DNA from: Pycnococcus provasolii
Lineage: Eukaryota > Chlorophyta > Pseudoscourfieldiophyceae > Pseudoscourfieldiales
Length of the DNA stretch: 64,000 nucleotides
Assembly (NCBI GenBank): GCA_049487715.1
Contig: CP150565.1
Location: 124,001-188,000, forward strand
Direction of reading: 5' to 3'
The translations under genes were made by a program, and so were the position numbers. Each line of letters opens with the position of its first letter. The stretch's first letter is position 1. Shown one piece after another: positions 28,158-36,524 of this stretch. A model generated the notes under the pieces. The model did no database searches. It was given only the letters and a program-made list of their open reading frames with translations, and was not told the DNA's origin.

Positions 28158-30137
28158 CTATTGGAGTCGACGGGTTTTCCGTTCGCGCGTTGGCACGGCG
28201 TTCAGCATTTGATGGAGACGCAAGGCATACTCCTCGTCCGTCACCGCCGCATCCGTCACGCCCGGCGCTGTCGCCGCAGGAGTCAGCTTTTCGTCAGCTG
28301 GCGTCGCGGGCGGAGCTTCCTGTGCTGTAGCATCGCCTGCTTCTGCTGCCGCCGCTGCCGCCGCTGCCGCCGACGCTGGTGTTGTCGCCTCGCCAGGTCC
28401 ACGCGTGCGCCTTGCATTCCGCGGCGTGCGTGGAGATGGCTTCGGCGTAGTTCCCACCTCAGCAGGCTCCTCCTCCACTGCGCCGCGAGGCCGCTTCGAT
28501 CCCGCGCCGGGTGCGCCGCTGCCACCCTCTGACGCGTCGCCCGAGCCGTTCGCGGGCGGCGGAGGTTCTGCCGCGGCTAAAGACTTGGCAGACGCCTTCT
28601 CCTTGCGTTGTCTCACCGGAGTCGTGGCAGCGCCCTCCTCTCGTGCTGGCGACGGTGCAGCAGGTGCGGGTGATGCCATTTTCTCCATAGCCTTCTTCGC
28701 CGCACTGCGAGGCGCGGGCGACGCCGCCGCCGCGCTGTTTGCTCGTGAAGGCTCTTTGATATTGGCAGTCGCATCTGCTGCATCCTCCTTAGGCTTCTCC
28801 GCCGGCTTCGGGCTCGTTACGCCTTCGCCGCCGTCGCCTTGCCTTTCCGAGGCGCCGTGTGGTGTGGAAGGCGAATGTGGAACGTCTGCCGGCGACTGCA
28901 AGACGTCGACGGGCGAATCTTGAGGTCCAGGTGACGAGGGCATCTTCTTGTCACCCGCAGCCTTCACCTGCTCCGACGCTGGCACGTCCTCCATAACAGC
29001 TTCTCCATTTGATGGTGCACCGTTCGTCTTTGGCTCTGATGCGGCAGCCTTCTCCTTGTCGCCATGTGCATTTCCATTCGACGCCGAATCCACCTTATTC
29101 TCGTCTTCTCTCTTTTCTGTTTTCTCCACCTTCTTCTCCTCTTCTCTCTTCTCCTTCTCCTTCTCCGCCTTCTCCTTCTCCTTTTGCTGTTGCGGCTGCC
29201 GTCTCTTCCTTCTCTCCTCGAGTCGCCGCTGCTTCTCCTCCTCTTCCTGCTGCTCTTGAAGTTTCCGCTGCTCCTCGTCTAGCCTCCGCTGTTCCTCGTC
29301 CACCACCTGCTCCTCCTGCTCGTCCTCCATCTGCTCGTCCTCGCCAGCCTCCGCGCGTCGAGCAGCCTCCTCCTCCTCCCGGCGTTCTTCCTCCTCCTCA
29401 TCGAAGCGCTGGCAAGCCTCCAGTCGCATCGAGTACGGCGTGCGCATGTCCCGCAAGCGAGCACGCTCAGCTCGCTCCTGCTGCCTTTTCTCCGCCTCCT
29501 CGCGCCGCTTCTCTTGCCAAGCCTCCGCCTCATCGTCGAGCGTTCGCAGAAAGGCGTCGCGCCGTTCGCCGAGGAGCTTCGGCTCGAGCGCGCGCGCGTT
29601 CCACAGCCCCGCCTTGATGAAGCACGGTGCCCCCTTTGCGAAGAAGGCGCGTTGTCTCCGCACGAGCTCCTCGTCGGAGATGCCCATCTTCTGCTGCACC
29701 TTGAAGAATCTTCGTCCCGGTATGGAACCCTTGTTCTGCATATGTTTCGCACGAGCCCCGGCGTGGTCGTTGTTGTTCTGGTCGTCGGCGCCACCACCTT
29801 GTGCGTTGTTGTTCCGCCTAGCCGAGTCGTCCGCTGCATCGTGTTCCGCACTTTTCTTCCCCGCGCTGTTTCTTTCGTTCTTCGCAGTCTGGCACGATGG
29901 GCAGACGTACTGGTCGAGGTTGAGTTTATCTGCGAATCTCGCTTTGAGACACGAGACGTGCGCCCATACGTTGCAAGCTTCACACTCGACCATTTCCTCG
30001 CCATCGTCGTACGTGACCCCACATCCGGGACAGTCGACGATCCACCCGCCCGGGGAGGGGGGTGGGGATGGAAGATGGAAGGGTTCCTCCATAGGAGCGG
30101 CACCATAAGGGCGGTCTGAGCCCAAGGGGGAGGCCAT
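28158..30137 (-). CDS. PHD-finger protein with long charged coiled-coil region
   Basis: The 659-residue protein has a PHD finger at residues 35-82: CPGC...CEAC...HVSC...CPSC, the Cys4-His-Cys3 pattern, with a W two residues before the His. PHD fingers of this type read histone H3 tails. Residues 140-260 are helical and basic. Residues 260-345 are an almost pure Glu/Lys/Arg/Gln coiled coil. The rest is a Pro/Ala/Ser-rich disordered segment with many SP and TP sites. A conserved-looking tail (DEEYALRLHQMLNAVP) closes the protein. It is likely nuclear and chromatin-associated, but no enzymatic domain is present. The ATG at 30137 is the first in frame. Confidence 0.8.
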   Translation of the reverse strand: MASPLGSDRPYGAAPMEEPFHLPSPPPSPGGWIVDCPGCGVTYDDGEEMVECEACNVWAHVSCLKARFADKLNLDQYVCPSCQTAKNERNSAGKKSAEHDAADDSARRNNNAQGGGADDQNNNDHAGARAKHMQNKGSIPGRRFFKVQQKMGISDEELVRRQRAFFAKGAPCFIKAGLWNARALEPKLLGERRDAFLRTLDDEAEAWQEKRREEAEKRQQERAERARLRDMRTPYSMRLEACQRFDEEEEERREEEEAARRAEAGEDEQMEDEQEEQVVDEEQRRLDEEQRKLQEQQEEEEKQRRLEERRKRRQPQQQKEKEKAEKEKEKREEEKKVEKTEKREDENKVDSASNGNAHGDKEKAAASEPKTNGAPSNGEAVMEDVPASEQVKAAGDKKMPSSPGPQDSPVDVLQSPADVPHSPSTPHGASERQGDGGEGVTSPKPAEKPKEDAADATANIKEPSRANSAAAASPAPRSAAKKAMEKMASPAPAAPSPAREEGAATTPVRQRKEKASAKSLAAAEPPPPANGSGDASEGGSGAPGAGSKRPRGAVEEEPAEVGTTPKPSPRTPRNARRTRGPGEATTPASAAAAAAAAAEAGDATAQEAPPATPADEKLTPAATAPGVTDAAVTDEEYALRLHQMLNAVPTRERKTRRLQ

Positions 30138-31177
30138 GGCTGCCTCCGGGGAAATGAGCAGAGAGTTGTCGGCAGGGGGGGGGCAAAAGACGCTGCCGCG
30201 TCGTTCGTTAGGGGGAGGGGATCCCCCTTGGGCTTTTCCCTCGATTGTTTTGTTTTGTTTTGTTGTTTTCCATCGGGAGAAAGGACTCCAGGGAGCATCT
30301 GCGGGCCCCGGCTGCCCTAGGTTCCCGTTTCGGTTCGGAACCTCCCCCCCTCCCCTCCCTGCTTTTCTTAGTTTTCTTTCCAGGTTGGTCGTTGGTTCTG
30401 GTCGTTGTTTGCGGGAAATTCGTTGGATTATAGGGGAGGTTTGGTCACTTTCAGAAGACCTTTCAGGGGTCGTTTTTGGGTCGTTTTTGGGGTCGTTTTT
30501 CTTATTCTTGGTAGTTCGAGGCGTTCGTTCTTAATATTCTTATATTCGTTGGTTGGGTTTGCGTTTGCTTCATTGCTTTGTTGTTCTCTGGGTTTTTTGT
30601 TTGAGCATTTTCTTGGGTTTTTTTGTTTGGTTTTTTCTTTGAGTTTTTTCTTGTTTTTAGTTTTTGTTTGTTTGGTTGTTTCTCGCGTTCTTCTCTCTCA
30701 TGTTTTCTCTTCGTTTTAACTCGCATCGTTTCCTTGGTTCTTCACGCATTGCTCTCTGCTACCTTATTAGACTAAGGTTCGTTGGGAAAGCAACTTTGGA
30801 CACGCACACTTTGGACACACACCCCTTAAAATTTAAGGCTAGGAAGGAGAGACTTCATAATTCACCCTCCCCGTCGTGGCGTCCGTCGTCTCTCGCCCGG
30901 CAAAAAACACGAAAAAAGCAAAAAAAAACGAAACATCCCCCAAAAGGAAAACAGACAGAAAAAACCCGAGCCGCGAAAGCACAGGAAAAACCTCAGCCCT
31001 AACCCTAACCCTAACCCTAACCCTAACCCTAACCCCTTGATTCGGTTTGGGGGTTGGACCGGGGTTGGAGGGCCAAAAAGAGGCGCGGGTCCATCACAAG
31101 CCTCTCTGATCCTGATCGCACAAGTGGATTCGTCACTCTAGAAGTGTGTCTTCCTCCTCCTCCTGCTAATAATAATA
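30138..31177. other. Large intergenic region, T-rich, with telomere-type repeat
   Basis: Over 1 kb shows no coding signal. It contains a GGGGATCCCCC palindrome near 30218, a (TTTTG)n run near 30248 and a long T/G-rich tract (30470-30710). An A/C-rich tract ends in the telomere repeat listed separately. The open stretches here are low-complexity only. Confidence 0.55.
30997..31036. repeat. Interstitial telomere-type repeat (CCCTAA)n
   Basis: Six perfect CCCTAA units and a CCCC end, in the same orientation as the array at 1873. It lies about 140 bp upstream of the CFAP300 start codon. Confidence 0.85.
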
Positions 31178-32029
31178 ATGAGCGGGTTAGACGATAGTAC
31201 TCACGAGAATGATCCGTCGTCGTCGTCGTCGTTGTTATTCACATTCATCCCTCGAGGCGCGACGTTTTTGGACGACGGAAACGTCGCGTCCAACTTAGCG
31301 AAGTGGGACGTGTTCGCTAGTGGACTGCGCATGACGAGATACAGATACAACAAGCACTACCACCGCCTTGACGCTGAGACGTTCGCGCGCGACTTCTTCG
31401 CGGACGCGCACGTGCAGAGCACGTTCGCCGTGCTGGATGAAAAGAACGCGACGTGGACGCCCATAGCAGGTCGATTTTCACCAGCCTCGGAAACGGACGG
31501 CGTCACGGCGAAGGCTGTTCCGGCGTCGCTGACGTCGGTGGATGTCCTCGAACGACTGCGAGGGACGCCCGCAGTGCGCGAAGACGGGTACATCAACAAG
31601 CAGATTGACGCGGAGTACCACGGCATCGTGGCCTCGGACGTGCTGCGCGACATGATGCTGAACGAAGAGTCCGAGGTCATCGACGAGGTTGGGTGGTCCG
31701 ATAAAGACCGCGACGAGTTCCTCGTGAGACTGTTCACACACCTCGCTATCGGCGGCGCGCTGAACCAATACGAGGACAAGGTGGACAGCATCGTCGACAC
31801 GACGCGCGCGATGTACAAAAGCCTTCTGAGCGTACGTCGCGGCGCGAACGACTGCGTGGAAATCACGTCCGGCGTGTTCCGCGTGACGGGGCTGAAGGGC
31901 GACATTCCGCCGCCGTGGCTCTTCCCCGGCGGCGCGGAGGCGCACCCGCAGAGCTTCTGCTACCTCATCACAGACCCCGTGAGAAGGCACGTGGTCGTTC
32001 TGTACCACAAGCACACGGCGAGGTGGTGA
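31178..32029 (+). CDS. CFAP300: Cilia- and flagella-associated protein 300
   Basis: The 283-residue protein matches CFAP300 (C11orf70, algal FBB5) along its length: an N-terminal FTFIPRG block, AKWDVFASGLRMTRYRYN, and the diagnostic C-terminal half DRDEFLVRLFTHLAIGGALNQYED, MYKSLLSVRR, VEITSGVFRVTG and CYLITDPVRRHVVVLYHKH. CFAP300 is a cytoplasmic factor needed to assemble and deliver axonemal dynein arms; its loss in humans causes primary ciliary dyskinesia. The length fits the family. The first ATG of the frame follows an (AAT)n leader. Its presence shows the organism can make motile flagella at some stage. Confidence 0.9.
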   Translation: MSGLDDSTHENDPSSSSSLLFTFIPRGATFLDDGNVASNLAKWDVFASGLRMTRYRYNKHYHRLDAETFARDFFADAHVQSTFAVLDEKNATWTPIAGRFSPASETDGVTAKAVPASLTSVDVLERLRGTPAVREDGYINKQIDAEYHGIVASDVLRDMMLNEESEVIDEVGWSDKDRDEFLVRLFTHLAIGGALNQYEDKVDSIVDTTRAMYKSLLSVRRGANDCVEITSGVFRVTGLKGDIPPPWLFPGGAEAHPQSFCYLITDPVRRHVVVLYHKHTARW

Positions 32030-32156
32030 AGTCGAGACCGCTCCATGTTAGTATTTATTTATTTCTTAGGAACAATACTTTTTACTACTTGCTATAAAAC
32101 TTGGTGCAAAGCCTTTGCTTCTTCTTTTGCTCTTTTCTTTTCTTCGATATCTCAAC

Positions 32157-32978
32157 TCAGCGTGCGGCGAGACCAACAATCAAGCCAGTTAGCACACCAA
32201 GCGCGGCGCCCGTAGCCACCTGCGGAGGTGTGTGTCCAACACTTTCGTTGAGCGGGATTGGCCACGTGCGTTCTCCGTGCAGTACAGAATATTCACCCGC
32301 CTCTAGGTCCACCTGAAGGCTTGACGAGAATAGCGCCTGCATTCCACCGACCAACGACGTGGTGTCCCGATCTACGGAAGGTGCTGCGGCGCTGGACATG
32401 GAGTTTGCTGACGCAGCGCGGTGTACGATCCCTCCGTGGCTTGACGACGCCGCACTTTTGCGTAAGATGGTGTTTATAGCCATGGCGTGGTAACCAGCCT
32501 GTCGTCGCACGCCCGTTGCGTCGTACATGACAATCAAAGAAAGGACGACTCCAATCGCAAACTGCGTGGAAGAGAACCCGTCGACGATGGCTGACGCCGC
32601 GGTCATTGCGCACACGAGTGACGAGTGAGAGGAGGGCATGCCCCCCGATCCGATAATTTTGTGTAGATTCAAGCCTTGGTCGTGTCGGTACGCCATGAAC
32701 GGCTTAAGGAGTTGAGCGAGGAGGCACGCGAGCAGTCCCGCGAGGAGTGGTGCGTTGAGCGTACGCCCACTTGATCCTGACGAGGGTCCCGGAGGCTGGT
32801 GTCCCCCTGGTGCTAAGAAAGCGTCGTGGGATCCCATTTGCCCCGACGACGAAGGTCCATGATTAGTCGCTGCCAACAAGTCTGCGTGGTCCGCCATCGG
32901 AGGACTTGAGGCACCTTCTGCACCACCACCACCACCACCTGCAAGCTGAGAGCCTGACGCCATGAGCATCGCGTCCAT
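32157..32978 (-). CDS. DUF212 / acid-phosphatase-VanPO-related membrane protein
   Basis: From ATG 32978 the protein has 273 residues. The first 80 are Gly/Ser/Pro-rich. The DUF212 domain follows: LAGLLACLLAQLLKPF, then GSGGMPSSHSSLVCAMTAA, a second hydrophobic helix with YDATGVRRQAGYHA, and a C-terminal GHTPPQVATGAALGVLTG. Plants and bacteria share this small membrane protein family, which is distantly related to PAP2/vanadium haloperoxidases by its SSH motif; its reaction is unknown. The domain is split by a Ser/Ala-rich insert of about 55 residues. The open frame extends 12 codons upstream but without an ATG. Confidence 0.82.
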   Translation of the reverse strand: MDAMLMASGSQLAGGGGGGAEGASSPPMADHADLLAATNHGPSSSGQMGSHDAFLAPGGHQPPGPSSGSSGRTLNAPLLAGLLACLLAQLLKPFMAYRHDQGLNLHKIIGSGGMPSSHSSLVCAMTAASAIVDGFSSTQFAIGVVLSLIVMYDATGVRRQAGYHAMAINTILRKSAASSSHGGIVHRAASANSMSSAAAPSVDRDTTSLVGGMQALFSSSLQVDLEAGEYSVLHGERTWPIPLNESVGHTPPQVATGAALGVLTGLIVGLAAR

Positions 32979-33440
32979 CGCTGTCAGGCTGTTGTGTTGT
33001 TGTGTTGCTTCCACAAACGCAAAGTCGCAAACGCAACCGCTCCTTAGGAAAAAGGAATGGATTCGGACCCTCGAGGCAACCGAACCGAAATAGGAGAGCC
33101 TCGGGCGTGAGGCTCTAAAAACAGGAGGGTTTTTGCCTTTTGGTGTGCCTCTTTAGCCACGCTGCTCCCAGGTGGATGCCGGGTTCGAACAATCCGTCGT
33201 CGAGAACAAGGTCAGGCTAGGGGTTTGGTTTCGGGGTTTCGGGGGTTTGAGTTTCGGGGTTGGGTTTGGCGTGGTTAGGGGTTTGGTAGGTTAGGGGTTT
33301 GGAGTTTCGGGGTTGGTTAGGGGTTTGGTGTTTATTTTACTATTTTTCTTTGCTGTGATTTGATGTGATTTTCCTAATAACGGCTTTTTTTTGCATCCCC
33401 TCTGGTCAAATAGACTACTGAATTGAAGTGGTATAATAGG
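32979..33440. other. Divergent intergenic region with degenerate GGGTTT repeat
   Basis: The stretch at 33217-33330 is a run of GGGTTTGG, GGGTTTCGG and GGTTAGGGG variants, a decayed telomere-like repeat in the orientation opposite to the CCCTAA arrays. No gene is seen. A tRNA-like GGTTCGAA at 33183 was rejected. Confidence 0.6.
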
Positions 33441-34832
33441 ATGGCGCCCATCACCACTTTAGTGATAACGCGCGTGCTTGAGGCAAGTATAGTCGCAGTC
33501 TGCAAAGTCGCCCTCATAGCCGCGGCGGGCATGTACGCGCGTCGATCCGGTATTCTCGACTCCGCTGCTTCACGCAAAACGCTATCCGCTTTAACATTCA
33601 ATGTCACTCTGCCGTGCTTCCTCTTCGTCAGCATCGCAGCCGCCATCAACTCATCCACGTCCGCCGTCGCGAGACTTGCACCGCTACCCCTCGCGGCATT
33701 CGCGTTCGTTCTCACAGGCGCGTCACTCGGGTACCTCGTAGCGAAAATTACCAACGTGAGACGCAAGGATGTCGCCGCCGCAGTTATCGTCAGCTCCGCG
33801 CTCGGAAACAGCAATAATCTACCCGTCGTGCTTGCACAGGCCATCGCGCAGTACGCACCGCAACTCCTGGGAAGCGACGACTCAGAACAAATTGAAAGAC
33901 AGTGCGTCGCGTACGTTGGCGCGTATCTCAGCGCTTTCTCGTTCCTGCTCTGGTCGGCCGCGCCCGTCGCACTCAGGGCGAAGGACGAATACCATCGCGT
34001 CGACGACGACGACAACAACGACGACGACGACGCGGCGGCGACGAGCACAGGCGAGGCGGTGGCGGCGGCGGCAGAAGTCGAACTGGCAACTGTCGCGTCC
34101 ACGGGTGCTCTGGCGGACATGGAGCGCCAAACGACGACGGCGACGCGCTCACCGATAAACGATACCGACGAGGAACGCAGCCAACGCGAGCTTCTGCCAA
34201 CGTCAACACGCCGCCCTTCTGCCGACATCACATCAACTGGGCTGTCTCCGTCATTCAACGCAACTTCGTCATGGGCGGCATCGTGCCGCTCGAGACTGCC
34301 TAAGTTACCGCCGTGGGTTGGACAGGCGTTTGCGCCACCTGTTCTGTCTGTGCTATTCGCCGTCGCATGTGGCCTCATCCCCGCATTTCACAAGCACGTC
34401 ATCGCAAATGGCGGCGAGCTGCACGTCTTCTTCGCCGCCGCCACCACGATCGGCCAAGCGGCGATTCCAACAAGCGTCATGCTGCTGGGAGCTGGCCTCG
34501 CGAAAGGACCGACATTTCGCGTCATTAAGTTGTCGACTTGCATCTGCATCGCCGTCGCCCGCCTGATCGTGCTTCCGATGATTGCGCTTGGCATACTCGT
34601 CACCATCGAAAATCTCTTTCCCAATGTTGTACCTTCCGACCCCACGTACCGCTTCGTATTTCTCCTGCAATCGTGCACGCCAACGGCGAATAACATCATC
34701 ATCATCGCCACCATCTATGCTGACGAGGAGGTGGCTACCGCAATAGCGGCTGCGATGTTCACGCAGTATTGCCTCGCTCCCTTCACGCTAACGGCGAATC
34801 TCAGCGTATTTCTTGCATACGTATCGCGGTGA
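33441..34832 (+). CDS. PILS/auxin-efflux-type membrane transporter
   Basis: The 463-residue protein has two blocks of about five membrane helices separated by a 120-residue acidic, Ser/Thr-rich loop (about residues 180-300, with an Asp/Asn homopolymer). The first block contains LEASIVAVCKVALIAAAGMYARRSGIL and NVTLPCFLFVSI. It also has SSALGNSNNLPVVL, the crossover region of the family. The second block starts with WVGQAFAPPVLSVLFAVACGLIPAF and ends with SCTPTANNIIIIATIY. This is the membrane-transport (PIN/PILS) fold; the ER-type PILS branch is the best fit given the short loop. The substrate in algae is unknown. ATG 33441 is the first in the frame. Confidence 0.87.
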   Translation: MAPITTLVITRVLEASIVAVCKVALIAAAGMYARRSGILDSAASRKTLSALTFNVTLPCFLFVSIAAAINSSTSAVARLAPLPLAAFAFVLTGASLGYLVAKITNVRRKDVAAAVIVSSALGNSNNLPVVLAQAIAQYAPQLLGSDDSEQIERQCVAYVGAYLSAFSFLLWSAAPVALRAKDEYHRVDDDDNNDDDDAAATSTGEAVAAAAEVELATVASTGALADMERQTTTATRSPINDTDEERSQRELLPTSTRRPSADITSTGLSPSFNATSSWAASCRSRLPKLPPWVGQAFAPPVLSVLFAVACGLIPAFHKHVIANGGELHVFFAAATTIGQAAIPTSVMLLGAGLAKGPTFRVIKLSTCICIAVARLIVLPMIALGILVTIENLFPNVVPSDPTYRFVFLLQSCTPTANNIIIIATIYADEEVATAIAAAMFTQYCLAPFTLTANLSVFLAYVSR

Positions 34833-35099
34833 GTTAGCGTCAGCGTCGTTGTATAATAAATTATTAGTGATTATGTGTTTGTAAAGTTACCATCATTGGA
34901 TACCTTAAGTAAGTCCAAAAAAGGTTTTACATCGTTAAAACGATTGTTAATACAGCATTATAGCATTCATTAATCGTATGTTCCCTACTTATTGGACTTG
35001 AGTCAAGGTTGTGAATTCAATCCAATCATCAGTCATTGAAGCCTTGTCTTGTTTCCCCACAAAGGCACTTCTGGTCATCACCCCTACGGCCTACCCTTT

Positions 35100-35156
35100 G
35101 TGAGGGGATCCCTGTAGGGGATTCCTACCGGTGATTTGAATGATTAGCCCGCGGCG
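35100..35156 (+). repeat. 57-bp direct repeat, copy 1 of 2
   Basis: GTGAGGGGATCCCTGTAGGG begins a 57-bp stretch ending GCCCGCGGCG. It is repeated without a change at 35217-35273. The 60 bp between the copies hold (GA)n and GCGCGC tracts. Confidence 0.85.
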
Positions 35157-35216
35157 AGACAGAGAGAGAGTGAACGCGACGCGCGCAACAACACGCGGCG
35201 CGGTTCAGGGGGGTGT

Positions 35217-35273
35217 GTGAGGGGATCCCTGTAGGGGATTCCTACCGGTGATTTGAATGATTAGCCCGCGGCG
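35217..35273 (+). repeat. 57-bp direct repeat, copy 2 of 2
   Basis: Identical to 35100-35156. The 117-bp period could mark a tandem duplication whose second spacer has been lost, or the direct ends of a small element. Confidence 0.85.
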
Positions 35274-35667
35274 TAACAAGTCTAGAACCTGATGTGAAAA
35301 CGTCTTGAGTTACGACGCGGTGGCGCGATGCAGCACGCATGTAAGGCACGCGCTCTTGTAACGATCATTCTCGAGTAAACATTACACCCTTCACCCCCGG
35401 GTACCCTTTCCCCTCAACCCCTACCCTACCCTCAACCCCTACCCTCAACCCCTAACCTAAACCCCTAACCGAAACCCCTAGTCCCCTGCCCATAGACCTG
35501 CCCATTAATCCTCCCTTTGCTACAGTCCTGTTGTTAAGCTTTAAAGTTTAAGTGGCCTCCCCCTCCAGGGGACGGACCCACAGGCCACAGCACAGCCCCC
35601 CCTGTTCCAAACCACGTGGCACTTCACTACCTGGCTTATCATGGCCATGGCCTCATTCTCCTGAGAT

Positions 35668-36489
35668 GTGCCAGGTTTCGTCGCCTGGCAAGTCTCATCT
35701 AAGGAAACTCAACTGGCTGGTGAACTTGCGGCCATCAAACACTCCCTTAAGTTCGGATCCCTCTCCTTGGGGTTGGGGGGTGGCCCTGAAGAAGTCTCTT
35801 CTTCCCATTCTGATTCTATCTTGAAGGAGGAGCTGATTACTCTTCACTCGCACAAGCTGCCGCCAGCTATCGCGTGGCAACTAAAGAAACAAGCGTCGGG
35901 ACAACTCGATGATGTGCACGACGCCGTCGCCAAAGCTCAGACGGGATTCACGGATTATCAAAAGACGGAGCAGATGAAGAAAGGTGAAGAAGAAGAAGCT
36001 GCAAACAAGACTGCAAGCACGACATCTGCGGTGCCTGCCGCGAAGAAGACTATGCCTACCGCACGCGCGACTTCAAAGCCTGTGCCTACCGCACGCCCGC
36101 CTCCAAAGGTGCCTCCGAGTCTTCAAACGCGTATTAGAACAGCGCCTGCGAGCAAGGCGAAGAGCACGACTTCTCTGACGCAGCGTAAGGCCGCGACGAC
36201 GCAGCCAAAGGCGACGACGAATCCGGCAGAGAAGAAGAAGGCGAACTCTCCACCCAAGTCGAAGCCGGTGAGCCCGTCAGCACCCGTAACCGCATCACCG
36301 CCGGCAAACTCGGACGAGGCTGGCGTCGTGCAGGAGACAGAGTCTGCTAACCTTGGTGCGCCAGACTCTCCATCGATGTCGACGTTTTCGTTCGGGAGCG
36401 ACGCGTCTTCCGCATTCGACGGCGACGACCCTGCCAAGTGGGACATCGCCGCGCTTCTCGCAATGGCTGACTCGCAACCTGTCGCTTGA
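35668..36489 (+). CDS. Low-complexity Lys/Ala/Pro/Ser protein, 5' end unresolved
   Basis: A frame of 273 codons is open from 35668, but it begins at GTG right after a TGA at 35662. ATGs at 35641 and 35647 lie just before that TGA in the same frame. The product has an N-terminal helical region (about 50-105, with a run of Lys and Glu), then a long disordered basic stretch rich in Thr, Pro and Lys. A short acidic tail follows (SFGSDASSAFDGDDPAKWDIAALLAM). The tail looks selected, and codon use resembles neighbouring genes, so I think the gene is real with a missing first exon. No function can be assigned. Its 3' end is 35 bp from the next, convergent gene. Confidence 0.5.
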   Translation: MPGFVAWQVSSKETQLAGELAAIKHSLKFGSLSLGLGGGPEEVSSSHSDSILKEELITLHSHKLPPAIAWQLKKQASGQLDDVHDAVAKAQTGFTDYQKTEQMKKGEEEEAANKTASTTSAVPAAKKTMPTARATSKPVPTARPPPKVPPSLQTRIRTAPASKAKSTTSLTQRKAATTQPKATTNPAEKKKANSPPKSKPVSPSAPVTASPPANSDEAGVVQETESANLGAPDSPSMSTFSFGSDASSAFDGDDPAKWDIAALLAMADSQPVA

Positions 36490-36524
36490 TGTTACTCTTG
36501 TAATAGGTGGGTGAAGCACTTTCG

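Larger units (their letters stand above)
34833..35667. other. Repeat-rich intergenic region
   Basis: It has an A/T-rich start, then two perfect 57-bp direct repeats (35100-35156, 35217-35273). A C-rich degenerate telomere-like run follows at 35386-35482 (CCCCTACCCTCAA, CCCCTAACC). No gene is visible. Confidence 0.6.

Noticed and set aside
30502-30726. Lys/Asn-rich minus-strand frame
   Set aside because: It is low-complexity translation of a T/G-rich tract with no ATG context or similarity to a protein.
33150-33215. tRNA-like B-box GGTTCGAA
   Set aside because: The bases on each side cannot form a T-stem and there is no matching acceptor or anticodon arm.
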